From: Nectonema munidae
Taxonomy: Eukaryota > Nematomorpha > Nectonematoida > Nectonematidae
Assembly (NCBI GenBank): GCA_030549495.1
Contig: JAUIRK010000673.1
Location: 1,612,001-1,676,000, forward strand
Direction of reading: 5' to 3'
Length of the DNA: 64,000 nt
The translations under genes and the position numbers were made by a program. This document shows positions 24,801 to 32,322 of the stretch, piece after piece. The number at the start of each line of letters is the position of its first letter. Positions within the stretch are counted from its first letter, which is position 1. The notes beneath the pieces were generated by a model that searched no databases, was not told the DNA's origin, and saw only the letters and a program-made list of their open reading frames with translations.

Positions 24801-24821
24801 TTGTACAACTTTTTACAGTGA
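3597..24821 (+). CDS. CTNNBL1: CTNNBL1 orthologue (beta-catenin-like protein 1), multi-exon gene
   Basis: Gene-level entry; the exons are listed separately. Conceptual translation of the GT-AG exons follows vertebrate CTNNBL1 from the acidic N-terminal region through the armadillo-type repeats to the C-terminus. Family-typical stretches include KHPDQPQK, VVDLLQELTEPDALL, QNLERLDESVKEE, KMPFDVIKLYCGEVLAIL, GLRTIFPLFMK and MRRLDAGLFTLQ. The known family is a nuclear armadillo protein of the PRP19-CDC5L spliceosome-associated complex that binds nuclear localisation signals of CDC5L and PRP31. The exon phases fit for exons 2 to 10 and for the 12-13 junction. The helix between the segments ending HEQDYVK and beginning EEMADEV is not confidently located. 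Introns are long (up to 3 kb) and full of mobile elements, yet the exons show no stops or frameshifts, so the gene looks functional. Confidence 0.93.
3895..4020 (+). repeat. tRNA-derived SINE family C, copy 1
   Basis: A pol III B-box-like GGTTCGATCC at 3944-3953 is followed by a core (CATAGTTCAACACAAACGG ... CCTTTCAATGAAAACAT) that recurs at 9965, 13195 and 29701. It sits almost at the exon 2 donor of CTNNBL1. Confidence 0.6.
4525..4687 (+). repeat. Dispersed repeat family A, copy 2, left half
   Basis: Matches the first two thirds of copy 1 (same order of CAACTCC, ATTTTGACTTTAAAAA and CTACAACTTC blocks). It is cut at the target duplication TCTACAACTTC (4677-4687) by an RTE insertion. The rest resumes at 5308. 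Confidence 0.65.
4688..5307 (-). mobile_element. 5'-truncated RTE-clade LINE inserted in repeat A
   Basis: The minus-strand frame 5130-4705 encodes the C-terminal part of an RTE-type reverse transcriptase protein: VRPVMTYGSECW, ISEMKMLRM-like EVSEMKMLRMMLNVTRRDRI, RWYGDVLRREKD and RQRIRWGDDLEESMKKFG. It is flanked by perfect 11-bp direct repeats TCTACAACTTC at 4677-4687 and 5308-5318, the target site duplication. Its 3' end is a short GAA/GATGAA-rich tail. Only about 620 bp of the element are present. Confidence 0.85.
5308..5395 (+). repeat. Dispersed repeat family A, copy 2, right half
   Basis: Continues the match to copy 1 after the RTE insertion (AAATTATGTAAAATTAG ... TTTATAACTAA). Confidence 0.65.
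5930..6310 (-). pseudogene. RTE-type reverse transcriptase fragment
   Basis: Read on the minus strand, with stops and shifts, it contains KKVQESVDIPICKGKADK and GRMLEHLIKLMERVIENR. This corresponds to the RT segment that in RTE elements reads like pushing a 'lysine-gly-lys-gly-asp' loop followed by a leucine-histidine-x-x-lysine helix. It precedes, in coding order, the C-terminal part seen at 4688-5307, but the two are separated by repeat A and need not be one copy. Confidence 0.55.
6578..6806 (+). CDS. CTNNBL1: CTNNBL1 exon 3
   Basis: The acceptor is TTTTAAG and the donor GTAATA at 6807, phase 0. It encodes the first armadillo helices, with ESELALNDHLQEMH and VVDLLQELTEPDALLDAPDD. The join to exon 2 restores a lysine codon, which supports both splice sites. 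Confidence 0.92.
6807..9595. other. CTNNBL1 intron 3, no element recognised
   Basis: AT-rich. A GC-richer patch at 7040-7300 with (GA)n carries an open minus-strand frame without family resemblance. Direct TTCTTAACAATTG/TTAACAATG repeats occur at about 9290-9330. Confidence 0.5.
9600..9690 (-). repeat. Partial copy of repeat family A (inverted)
   Basis: Contains GCAGTGTCGGAGTCG and further GAGTCG/GTTGGAAT motifs that correspond to the reverse of the CAACTCCGACT end of family A. Short and diverged. Confidence 0.35.
9812..9905 (+). CDS. CTNNBL1: CTNNBL1 exon 4
   Basis: The acceptor is CACTTAG at 9805-9811 and the donor GTATTT at 9906. The translation LSNQLVSCLIQNLERLDESV followed by KEESDAVHNSL aligns without gaps to the family. 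The exon ends in phase 1 (A). Confidence 0.9.
9965..10092 (+). repeat. tRNA-derived SINE family C, copy 2
   Basis: The best copy of the family. A B box GGTTCGATCC at 10011-10020 is preceded by an A-box-like GTTGGTTAGATACTGG about 40 bases upstream. The shared core GTTCGATACAAGCGGCGC ... TTTTCGATGAAAACAT follows. Confidence 0.7.
10225..10277. mobile_element. Single pogo-like terminus
   Basis: The inverted reading starts TACAGTCAAACCTGCC and continues to TATAACGACC, resembling pogo/Tigger ends beginning CAGTCAAACCT next to TA. A partner end was not found nearby. A similar CAGTCAAACCTGC occurs at 26733. Confidence 0.4.
10290..11190. other. CTNNBL1 intron 4, no further element recognised
   Basis: AT-rich DNA. 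GAAGGTCATAGTGAC occurs twice, at about 11048 and 11118. Confidence 0.5.
11192..11283 (+). CDS. CTNNBL1: CTNNBL1 exon 5
   Basis: The acceptor is TTGTTAG and the donor a consensus GTAAGT at 11284. It encodes IVENICEIRPEIC and LIAWLLKRIK, conserved armadillo helices. The A left by exon 4 plus AT gives an asparagine at the junction. Phase 0 at the end. Confidence 0.93.
11866..11950 (+). repeat. Dispersed repeat family B, copy 1
   Basis: TCCAAGTACAGAGGGGGCAA ... TTGATACAGG, a G tract at 11913-11924, then TTATTTTAATGGGG(C). The same order of blocks recurs at 39512 and partly at 15597. Non-coding; class unknown. Confidence 0.55.
11951..12495. repeat. Long imperfect inverted repeat (hairpin), about 205-bp arms
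   Basis: The left arm (about 11951-12155) and the right arm (about 12290-12495) are reverse complements over most of their length. Long shared blocks include AAATGATATAA, GAGGCATCA, CTTGACTTCAT, ATATCAAATTTGTT, AATAAAACAGACAACAGGAAA and CGCTTTTGCCTCC. The loop is about 135 bases. It lies in CTNNBL1 intron 5. It may be a fold-back MITE; terminal duplications are not evident. Confidence 0.85.
12779..12851 (+). CDS. CTNNBL1: CTNNBL1 exon 6
   Basis: The acceptor is TTTTTAAG and the donor GTATAC at 12852. It encodes AKMPFDVIKLYCGEVLAIL and IQNCD, one of the most conserved stretches of the family. It ends with a single G that pairs with AG of the next exon to give glutamate. Confidence 0.94.
12917..12975 (+). 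CDS. CTNNBL1: CTNNBL1 exon 7
   Basis: A small exon after a 65-base intron. The acceptor is ATACAG and the donor GTACAT at 12976. It encodes ENRSLIGSLNGIDILLQQIA, matching the family directly downstream of exon 6. Phase 0 at the end. The following intron carries the viral relic. Confidence 0.9.
13195..13315 (+). repeat. tRNA-derived SINE family C, copy 3
   Basis: Carries the family core GTTTGACACAAGCCGCGCAA ... CTTTCTCAATGAAAACAC. The tRNA-like head is decayed (GGCCTGATGG resembles an A box). Confidence 0.5.
13645..13845 (+). repeat. SINE-like repeat family E, copy 1
   Basis: Read on the plus strand it matches the reverse complement of 37664-37866 in several ordered blocks: TATCATGG(T/C)CC, CTGGACT(T/C)TCCA, ACTAAAC, and ACTGAGAGA followed by ATACAATC at the 3' end. 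It borders the viral relic directly. Confidence 0.55.
13860..14841 (-). pseudogene. Endogenous viral element: L polymerase fragment of a mononegavirus-like RNA virus
   Basis: Two overlapping minus-strand frames (14841 down to 14169, and 14232 down to 13882) together read like the catalytic core of a non-segmented negative-strand RNA virus L protein. The motifs occur in the expected order: motif A-like YDSSNW, motif B-like HQKGW, motif C-like QGDL where GDN is normal, then KLGLKLKPNE and FEYGKAFYFMG. A single frameshift near 14230 separates the two frames, and the changed GDN triplet argues against activity. The first frame stays open for about 224 codons up to the TA that borders the mariner. 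It lies in intron 7 of the plus-strand CTNNBL1 gene, antisense to it. The exact virus family cannot be fixed by eye; rhabdovirus-like and related arthropod mononegaviruses are possible. Confidence 0.82.
14844..15399 (-). mobile_element. Internally deleted mariner/Tc1-type element
   Basis: The right end reads, on the minus strand, TACAGGGGTGTTCACTAG, a mariner-like terminus next to a TA. The left end is TACAG at 14842. The minus-strand frame 15177-14866 (with about 25 codons more upstream) encodes the N-terminal helix-turn-helix of a mariner transposase: IDEDPNSSMETLATKLNVHR then TTILRVIHDDLRCK. It then jumps straight to a C-terminal piece, in another frame, reading NLVEAWSEKNLDM. The whole catalytic DDE/D domain is missing, so the copy is non-autonomous. 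The left inverted repeat is much decayed. Confidence 0.75.
15402..15590 (-). pseudogene. Possible continuation of the viral L relic beyond the mariner
   Basis: A minus-strand frame is open for about 60 codons immediately on the far side of the mariner. It keeps phase with the relic if the insertion and one TA are ignored. The part nearest the mariner (containing RLYIVSKTNLL) looks compatible with the region upstream of motif A in L proteins. The far end overlaps a dispersed repeat, so the true boundary is uncertain. Confidence 0.45.
15597..15700 (+). repeat. Dispersed repeat family B, copy 2 (partial)
   Basis: GGGGAGGGCAAAACTGAT, ATGAGGCTGAACTATAAGAA and later GAAGGGCCCAC match the order of blocks in the copy at 39512. 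Confidence 0.45.
16108..16256 (+). CDS. CTNNBL1: CTNNBL1 exon 8
   Basis: The acceptor is TTTTCTAG and the donor GTTTTT at 16257. The translation contains YFKRQEPNS, NNLFDILCSCLMLSSN and LNGEGLQLMNLLL, which match the family closely. It ends with AG, completed by A of the next exon to arginine. Confidence 0.94.
17101..17249 (+). CDS. CTNNBL1: CTNNBL1 exon 9
   Basis: The acceptor is CTTTTTAG and the donor a consensus GTAAGT at 17250. It encodes EKKSSRCGAIKVVNHALTG and YGLRTIFPLFMKCFKIK. The family signature GLRTIFPLFMK is intact. Ends in phase 1. Confidence 0.95.
17943..18343. mobile_element. Non-autonomous hAT element, 401 bp
   Basis: The terminal repeats CTGTGGTTCTTAATCT and, inverted, CAGGGGTTCGTAATCT agree at 13 of 16 positions. 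They are flanked by 8-mers GAATAGCA (17935-17942) and GGATAGCA (18344-18351), 7 of 8 identical, as expected for hAT. No transposase. The element lies in CTNNBL1 intron 9. Confidence 0.8.
18385..18452 (-). repeat. tRNA-like SINE head
   Basis: On the minus strand an A box TGGCATTGTGGTTGGGCGCC (18445-18426) and a B box GGGTTCGATTTCC (18403-18391) are spaced as in a tRNA promoter. Downstream sequence is AT-rich without a clear tail. The paired anticodon and acceptor stems of a working tRNA are not evident. Confidence 0.5.
18460..20100. other. CTNNBL1 intron 9, distal part, nothing recognised
   Basis: AT-rich, no coding resemblance in either strand. Confidence 0.5.
20110..20246 (+). CDS. CTNNBL1: CTNNBL1 exon 10
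   Basis: The acceptor is CTACTTTAG and the donor GTTTCT at 20247. The G of exon 9 plus GT gives glycine, then KYGDGLSLNEIEEHICSII and MKNTSHDVKQRLLSKF. This matches the family segment that follows the FPLFMK motif. Confidence 0.88.
20328..20460 (+). CDS. CTNNBL1: Possible CTNNBL1 exon 11 (uncertain)
   Basis: An open stretch follows a CAG acceptor in the right phase and ends at a strong donor, GTAAGTAAG at 20461. Its translation only loosely resembles the family helix expected here (an R-x-M-x-x-H-aromatic pattern). Its end phase does not cleanly meet the most natural start of exon 12. It may be chance, and the real exon could have escaped me. Confidence 0.25.
20940..22045. other. CTNNBL1 intron, small hairpin and a solo terminus
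   Basis: GGGTGTAAAGAGT and its near inverse ACTCTTAATTTACACC form a small hairpin at about 20978-21036. AAGGTTGACAGG at 21392-21403 equals the right terminus of the hAT-like element at 782-1421, without a partner. Confidence 0.45.
22050..22170 (-). repeat. Partial copy of repeat family A (inverted)
   Basis: AGTTGGCGTTAAATTCATC, AGTTGGCAGTCGGTGTTGG and GCTGGGAGTCGGA resemble the reverse of the CAACTCCGACT end of family A. Confidence 0.35.
22378..22588 (+). CDS. CTNNBL1: CTNNBL1 exon 12
   Basis: Encodes EEMADEVYMRRLDAGLFTLQ and IKIRVKKILNMHSSSIEKIK, the conserved C-terminal armadillo segment. The end is firm, at a GTTTTT donor at 22589. The start is uncertain: an AG at 22377 fits, and other AGs down to about 22405 are possible. 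Confidence 0.88.
22590..24670. other. Last CTNNBL1 intron, nothing recognised
   Basis: AT-rich with a short (ATCT)n at about 24452-24470. No element could be assigned. Confidence 0.5.
24676..24821 (+). CDS. CTNNBL1: CTNNBL1 last exon
   Basis: The acceptor is AATTTTAG. The G of exon 12 plus AA gives glutamate, then YVENINEEE, a serine-rich linker and EKNTVLSLLYNFLQ with a TGA at 24819. The tail matches the family pattern of a glutamate-rich stretch followed by a short hydrophobic helix. Confidence 0.87.
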
Positions 24822-24854
24822 TGTGTGTATCCTGCTTTCTTGTGTGTAAAGTGT

Positions 24855-24860
24855 AATAAA
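24855..24860 (+). terminator. Polyadenylation signal AATAAA of CTNNBL1
   Basis: A canonical AATAAA lies 33 bases after the stop codon, giving a very short 3' UTR. No other hexamer was needed to end the gene. Confidence 0.7.
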
Positions 24861-25525
24861 CATCTAGCTATTTCTTATTTAAAAGCGATGATAGTAACAC
24901 CCCCTTATAAAATATTTAATCGAGAGTTTCTGCGATGATTATAAAGATTAGTTTAAAGCCATTTGGGTAACAAAGAGAAAGGATCGTTTCAATCCTTATG
25001 GTTTATCTCGATGAAATGCTCTTTCTTTCGATGGCAATAATCATTTTTCAAACACGTCCAAAGCAAATTTCTTAAGGAGGAGAGTTGAGGCTTAAATATT
25101 TGTGAGAAGAAGCTAGTCTATAAAGGATTTGGGTATCTCTATAAAAGTGATTTTGCTTAGAGGTATTATGCCTAAATGTACTTTTGCCGCACAAAGAGCT
25201 TTTGATTAAAGCATATTAGTTTAAGAATAACTTTGTTAACAAAGTTGCATTATTATTTAAAAAAATTAGAAAGATGTCAGCTTAAAGCAAAAGCAAATAA
25301 ATAAGACATGCACGATTAAACCTTTGTTCTTTTAATGAAGGTGATTTTAGAGTGCGAAAATATTGACGTAAAAAAGTTGGAAAATTGGCCGTATAATATT
25401 GACTTTATTAACTTTAAAAAACAAAAAATTTGACCAAAAAAAGACTTTATAAAGCGTTTATCTAACAAAATAAAAACTTTATTTTACAAGATCAGCTGAT
25501 ATCATGTAAAATATCTTAATTATAA
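24861..25525. other. Intergenic AT-rich DNA, nothing recognised
   Basis: No coding resemblance, no terminal repeats seen. Confidence 0.5.
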
Positions 25526-25526
25526 T

Positions 25527-26690
25527 TCATAAGTAGGTATTTACAAATATTCTCGTCATAAAGTTGCGATTTTTACTTAATATGTTGTTGAGCATAGAAA
25601 AACTCCTTTCTACCTTTATTGATGTGGCTTGTCCATTTTCAAGTAAACAGTACAGGAAAGGGCTAACATCAGACTTTGTTCTCTTCATAATTTTCTCAAC
25701 GTCGTTATCCTCTAATCTTTTCTGAATGTATATATTTAAATTACACACATCTTTTGGTATGTTCAGTTGTGATAAATCTTCATATGCTTTCTGAACACAA
25801 TGACCTTCATCTTTGCATTTTTTAACCGAATCCAGTAAAGGTCTTTACTTCAAAATTTCATTCAAATCGTCTGGTAGAGAACAAACAAAAAGGACTTTTT
25901 TTGCTCTATCAATAATAAGTCCAGCATTAGAGAAGTCCAACACAATTATTTTGTATCAAAACGCTGATTTTAACCAGGATGCCCATCTAGTTACAATGAG
26001 TTTAGGTGGTAAGCCTGTTTCGTTGAAAATCTTCTATCTCTGTTTGTTCTTAACTATCAACATTTTGATACTAGTTATGAAATTATAAACACTTTCACAT
26101 ATTGATCTCACATTCAAGAAACAGTTATGCAATAAATGTGCTGAGCAAAAACGTGAAACAAACAGGGGTACAAAATTTTTAACGTTTTTCCAGCGTCTTA
26201 TCACTAATGAGAAGCACAAAATTTTCTATTTCTAAGTACTTTATTTTGTCATCAACTATTTGAGTAATTTTTTGCCTATTAACTGAAGTAGAACAGCAAA
26301 CAGAGTCAATTAAATACGCTTTCTTTGGTAAAGTTAGATATCGAACTAAAACATTTACATATTACTTATTTCCAAACGAGGACTCATCTATAATAATTAG
26401 AAATAAAAACTACTTTTAACCTTTTCTTTGATACATTCTTTTATATTTTCTGCAAGACTTGTAACGTAATATCGACAAGAATTTGCATTTAGACAAGTGA
26501 ATTAGACAAACCCCATACATTTGAACAAATCTTTAATCAAACGATGACTTAATTTATTCAAAGGTATATTTGCTGACAAAAAAGATTCTGTTACTTTCTT
26601 TACAAAGTTTTTATCACTAAAAAACGTTTGAACAGAAGAAGTAGCTAAGTTGAATAATGATCTTTTCTTTGCAGTGTTAGAAAAGAAATC
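25527..26690 (-). pseudogene. hAT transposase relic (RNase H-like fold and dimerisation region)
   Basis: Minus-strand pieces in order: SANIPLNKLSHRLIK near 26570, IIDESSFGNK near 26390, FCSAHLLHNCFLN near 26130, TRWASWLKSAFWY near 25980, and VERSFSMLNNILSKNRNFM near 25600. These match the order of hAT transposase landmarks. Stops and frameshifts are frequent and no intact N-terminal zinc finger was found, so it is dead. Confidence 0.8.
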
Positions 26691-26699
26691 ATATGAACA

Positions 26700-29600
26700 A
26701 AACCCAAAATCACAGACCTAAAAAAATATAATGCAGTCAAACCTGCTGGACCCTCGTATACCCACACAAAAATATTTGCGCGGCTATGCGGGTGGTGTGG
26801 ATAGAAGAATTTTGAATTTTGGGTAATATTTGACAACATTTAGATATTTTCTTTTTCTCAGCAAAGTATTAAAAAAATAAATCAGAATACTTTTTAAGCA
26901 TCCTTTACTATTAATATAGTCCTTAGTTATATGACATACCGAATTTAAGTGAAATATGTGCATGCATGGAAATAAGAATTGAGATAGTTTTATGTAAAAT
27001 AACTATTCTAAAAATAACCTTCTGAAACGTAATAAAATTAATGTTTAGTTAGCCCAATGATTGGTTGATTTAATTCTTATGGGTTCAAGAGTAGTTTACT
27101 CAAAAATTTAGTTCAAAATCGATGCGGGCAAAAAATGATTTGCAGGACTGGAGGATGTACTTAAACCCCACAAAGTTTATTTTGCGGGTATGGGCGGATC
27201 TGTGTCCCAATTTTGCTCTCATACTTGTTGGAACAGCACGCACATATTAAGCCACAATGTATTTGACACAACTTATTTGTCGTATATAATATGACAACAA
27301 AATCTGAGAAATGGCAATCAAGAGAATAAAACTCACACCTCGGCGTATAAAATAGCAGTCGTTCTTGTTGTTGGCAAGACGCAAATCCAAAATTTAAATA
27401 AGCGAAAAACAGATATAGCTAGAATACATTATACATCGAATTAATAAATTTTTTCGCATCTTAAGAAAGTACATTCTCCTTCAATATAAAACTTTGACAG
27501 GAAAAATGGAAAACGCCAGTACAATCAAAGCATTATAACATTTCTTTGCAAATAAACTGACGGCAAATTTTGCACATCATTTTCACAAAAAAATATTCGA
27601 TATCAATAAAAGTAGGTTGTTAAAGCTTTAAAATGTTACTTAAGTTCAAAAAACATTATTTAAAAAAAAATAAGAAATTAAAATTAGCTACATTACGTGT
27701 CTAAAAAGTAGAAAAGATAAAAAAAATGAAAGAATAATCTATTTTTATAAAAATAGGAAAAAAATCATCCATTTTAAAAGGCAGACATCTTATTAAAACC
27801 TTGCGGCACTTTTTAACCCAGCCGCCATTAAAATCAGAAAGCCTTTATTTAAAGAGCTTCGTTTAACAGAATAATTTTAATTAATTAAATCAAGAAAGAT
27901 TTTAAACAATAGAAAAGGACTTACACTTAAAAAAATTTTATTTCATCTTGAACTTTATTATTTAAAAAAAGATATTGCCAAATTAATCTTGCGGCACATT
28001 TTAACCGGACCGGTAGTTGTTTCATCATGATATATTGACGGATTTAATTATTTGGAGCTGATTAAAATTAATACTTTTTTCTTAAATTACGCCACAAAAT
28101 TGACTCTCCCTTGGCGTCATTTCTCCTCTCCAATGAAGAAATTATAGTGAGTTCATAGTTTGAATCTCGTCATTTTATTCTATTATAATTAATCCGCAAT
28201 GTTGGCTAAGTTCCAAGAGTTTTTCCAAGTAGCGATAACAAACTCATTAAAAAAACAAACCCAAAAGCGTTTTTAAGCAGTCTCGATAACTTTTATCTTT
28301 CCTATGATTTTTACTTTTATGTTAACTTTTCATTTACTTCAATGTCACAAAGGCATGTGCTCTGATGTAAAGCTTTGTTTACACGGTGTGGAGCGTGGGC
28401 GTGAAACTCAAATCATCTACGGGCGGCATTTCGAATATTTACGAAAAAACCCGAGGGTTCAAAAGAGACACAATCATAATTTGAAAACAACAAAAAGATT
28501 TAAATGAAGTTTTTATTCTTAATTTTTCTTTTCTGATTTCCAAGAAATTGTCATAACTTCTTCTTAACAATTTTATCAAAATTAGGAGTTTATTTCGTAG
28601 CAGCAGAAACTGTCAAAATTTCATTTATCTGATCAGTTGTTAGTCTTTTTCTGCTGTTCTTTGACTTTGGAATATTCATTACTCAAAAATTTTTTCATTG
28701 TGCCAAACATACATTGAAATTTTAAAGCCAATGAGAAGTTATTTTCAGATATTTAAAAATCAATTAATTACGCTGTGAAAAAGTTATTTTTTATCATAGA
28801 ATCTTATTGAGCTCTAAATCTTATAATAATTCTGATGCATCGACTGCAAATGGGAAAGTAAAAATGGAAAACTCAAGGTCAAAAAAAAATTAAAATGCGA
28901 TATTTAGTAAAGTCAAAAGAGGCGTCGTATTTGCGTAACATTTATAGTTTTTCTCTCCCAATATGCACACAATTTGTCCCGATATTTAGTCCCACAACTG
29001 CTTTTACATATTCATGCAGAATGAGGGCGTCGTAATTTCGTTTCATAATGGTGTTTGAAGCGAGCTTCAAGATAATTCTTGTATTATCTATGTAAATCAA
29101 AATGATTTCATACTAAATTTTCGTTTAAAAGTGCATCTGAAATTTAAACAAAAAACTAAAAAGATTTATACATTGAATGTTTGTATTTAGAAGATTAAGA
29201 TTATATTTGAATTCATTCACGAACAATATTTTTTTGTATGACAAAATTTTCACATTGGCTCTTTGAATAAACTGATAAATCTTGAAATTTGTTGAAAGAT
29301 GTAAAAAATCTTTGCTTTTAAATGATAATAGAGAAAACAGAGCTTTATAGATTTATTTAATCGAATTAAATATTGAAAAATGGCAGTTAAAATAAACTCT
29401 GGTTTTTTGGTTTTAATTTGAGTCCGAACGATCCCTAGTAAAAATTGTTTATAACTACTCTTTGTCGTCCTCCGAAACTTTAGCAGCGTGAAAAATAAAA
29501 AAATGATTACTTAATATAATTGTTATAAAGAAATAAAAAAAAAAGAAGAAATGGACCTATCAATTATTGAAAAATTCGTAGCCTTAAATTGGTATAAAGT

Positions 29601-29700
29601 ATAAACGCTTTCTTTATATATAAAAACAGCAATAGAAATTAGTATAGCATGATTAAATAAAATAAAGCTATAAACGATAACAAAGTTATATTACTTAGAG
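26700..29700. other. Intergenic DNA with scattered transposon ends
   Basis: GCGGGTGGTGTGG at 26788 and GCGGGTATGGGCGG at 27183 resemble hAT subterminal sequence. TTGCGGCAC(T/A)TTTTAACC occurs twice in direct orientation at about 27802 and 27989. Otherwise AT-rich. Confidence 0.4.
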
Positions 29701-29808
29701 ACGGGAGTACGGTTAGCTAAATTCTTTCGCTTCGACACCTGATCAAGACTTCTTGGCTCACATTTCGACACTAGCGCTACGATTTTGCTTTCTTGATGAA
29801 AACACTCT
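29701..29808 (+). repeat. tRNA-derived SINE family C, copy 4
   Basis: Carries TTCGACACTAGCGCTACGA then TTGCTTTCTTGATGAAAACAC, the family core. The head is diverged. Confidence 0.45.
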
Positions 29809-29809
29809 A

Positions 29810-32320
29810 AGGATATCTATAGATCAGCAATAACTCGTTCAAAAATAATTTGATGACCGATCTAAATGGCATTACAAGTTTAAGAATAATAATTTTAATT
29901 GCATTTAAAATTATGTTACTAATTAATTACATATAAGCATCGATTAGTGAACCCTTTCAAGCAGTGAAATTGTTTCAAAGTCTCAAAAGTGTAGCCTGTT
30001 TATAGACAACTCCGCTATACAATGAACACTTTTGCTCGGTCCCTTAGGTAACACTGCATATTCTTTCCAAACAACAAGCATGATTTAAGTATGCAAGTCA
30101 CGTTAAATGACGTGTTTGCCACCCTTAACCGACACATATAAGTTTAAATATTGATTGAAATGGAAAGAGAATTTTTTTTTGAAAATATTGCTTTTTATAA
30201 TTCAAGTCAGTGTGTTAAGTCCTCTGAAAGTCTTTATCTTGCTGGATTTTTAAACCCAATTCTTACAGTGTCAATAACCTTTTCTTCACAATTCTCCTAG
30301 ATTGTGAAACTGCTTACCTTATTATACTCATTCATAGGGAAAGGAAAGACTTGGTTATTTCTCCAACACTTCTTCTTTTGACCCACTTTCCTACATTTAT
30401 ATTTATGTGAACATTCGATGATTCTAAAGCAAATCAACTTTGAGACAACGATTTTGATACGATCGTGATGCCAAGGTATCATTTTCTGAGGCGATTGGAT
30501 CTCTTGATTTTTTTAACTGAATGTAAATATATAATTACTGATATCTTTTGTCAGCTTGAATTTACCTTCTTCACGTTTGTAGCTCTAGTCGCGTCGATTC
30601 AGAAGCTGAAATTTGGAAGGGTGAAAATTTTTAGTCTTTGAATTTTATCATTTTGTTATTATAATGTCTTAAAAACCGTCTTATTCAAGATATCCATTAT
30701 AATAACCTCGTCAGTGTTGCAATTTGGCGTGAATAATGCCTTTTGTTTTTGAATTTTTCTTTAATAAATTTAAATACTTTAATTATTTCGTCATAAAGTG
30801 TTCGGTGTAAAAATTTCTTTCTTTTGAAAATGCCTTTATTGAAAGATATAAAAGAATTTTAATGATGATTTTTTTACTTAAAAGTTTTTTTTTCATGACT
30901 GATTATTTATTTTTATTATTATTATTATCCCTCTCCAAATCTTGGATCTAGGGATGATGATTAAATTGTATAACTTTTGTATTATTATCTTTTTAACCTT
31001 GACCTTTATAGTTATTCTTATAGATGCACGTTATTATTATTAAAGCTTCTTTTTCATTATACTCCTTAAGTAAGGATAGAGTGCATATAAAGACATATTA
31101 TATATGTTGAAAGTTATTCCATGAGTTTGTAGAACGCTTCTATACGTGCGCATGCTTCATATCTTTTAAACACTGGTGTCGATAAGTGTAAGTATATATA
31201 TTATATACATATACGAAATGTACGTGCAGATGGTATATAGGCTGTGTTGTTCCACTTTTAAATTTCTTTCTCTTATTGATTCAAAGTTTGTTCTTTTGTC
31301 TCGAAGATTTTTGAAGTAATTACGCGCCATTGTTTGAGAAGAATGGAAAGAAGAGGAGGAAATCATCTTTTCTTCATCTTTTTTATTGTCATTGTTAGCT
31401 TTCCTTCTTTCTCTCGGGTTTATCCTCTTCAATTCAAGTTATAATTATAAATGAAGAAATGCTGATGGTGTTCCTACTCATCACTTATACATATAGTACT
31501 AACACTTTTCAGCACATCTATTTCAATTTCAAGCCAAGCACACGCATGCTTGCTTACTTCTACGAATGAATCGGTAGATGGCACAAAAATTCTTCCGAAG
31601 GTCGGGGGCCTGACAAATGTTTACAATTTATAGTTTAGTTCTTTTAAGTGACATGCACACGCTTTTTGATGCGCCAGCGCGATTATTTCTATTTAAAACA
31701 ACGCTTTCAACACGAAATTTACGAAAGAAATAAAAATGAGGTATCAAACTTGGACTCCTAAATCGGATCTTTGTGAAAACACTTGAACTACGTCAGCTTT
31801 TACTTCAGGTTTAGAGAAATTCTTTGTCTATATTTAGCTCTGTCAGGTTGGCTAATCTTTTCTTCACCATGAAAAAATCTAATATGTGTTTTATTAATTT
31901 TAATTTAGAAAACAATCTTCATAACCTGGGTTTGAAAAAGTAATCACAACAAATGTTCTGAATGAAAAGCAGAATACCATTTCCGATATTTACCAAAGAC
32001 TCGAGTGTATTTCTAGAATCAGAACGAACTGATTTTACCAACCTTAAAAAACTCTTGAATGCACCAACGACAATAAATGAATTTTCATCGAGAATTCAAG
32101 CTGCGTTTTGCATTCTTGATTATTTCAGCTAAGAAGTTTATTTAAAGATCGCGATAAACTTTTTGTGGGCGGTTACAGGATTATTTTTATTTTACCAGAC
32201 GGAAAATTTTTAGTGTGTGACTTTATTTAGCTTTTAGAACAACTCTCTCTATATATAGGATTTTATTTTAAATTTGTCATTTCAGTTTAATTCTTTTCGA
32301 TCCGATACGCTAAAAATTTT
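29810..32320. other. Intergenic AT-rich DNA, nothing recognised
   Basis: An (ATT)n stretch lies at about 30911-30928. Open frames here lack family resemblance. Confidence 0.5.
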
Positions 32321-32322
32321 CA

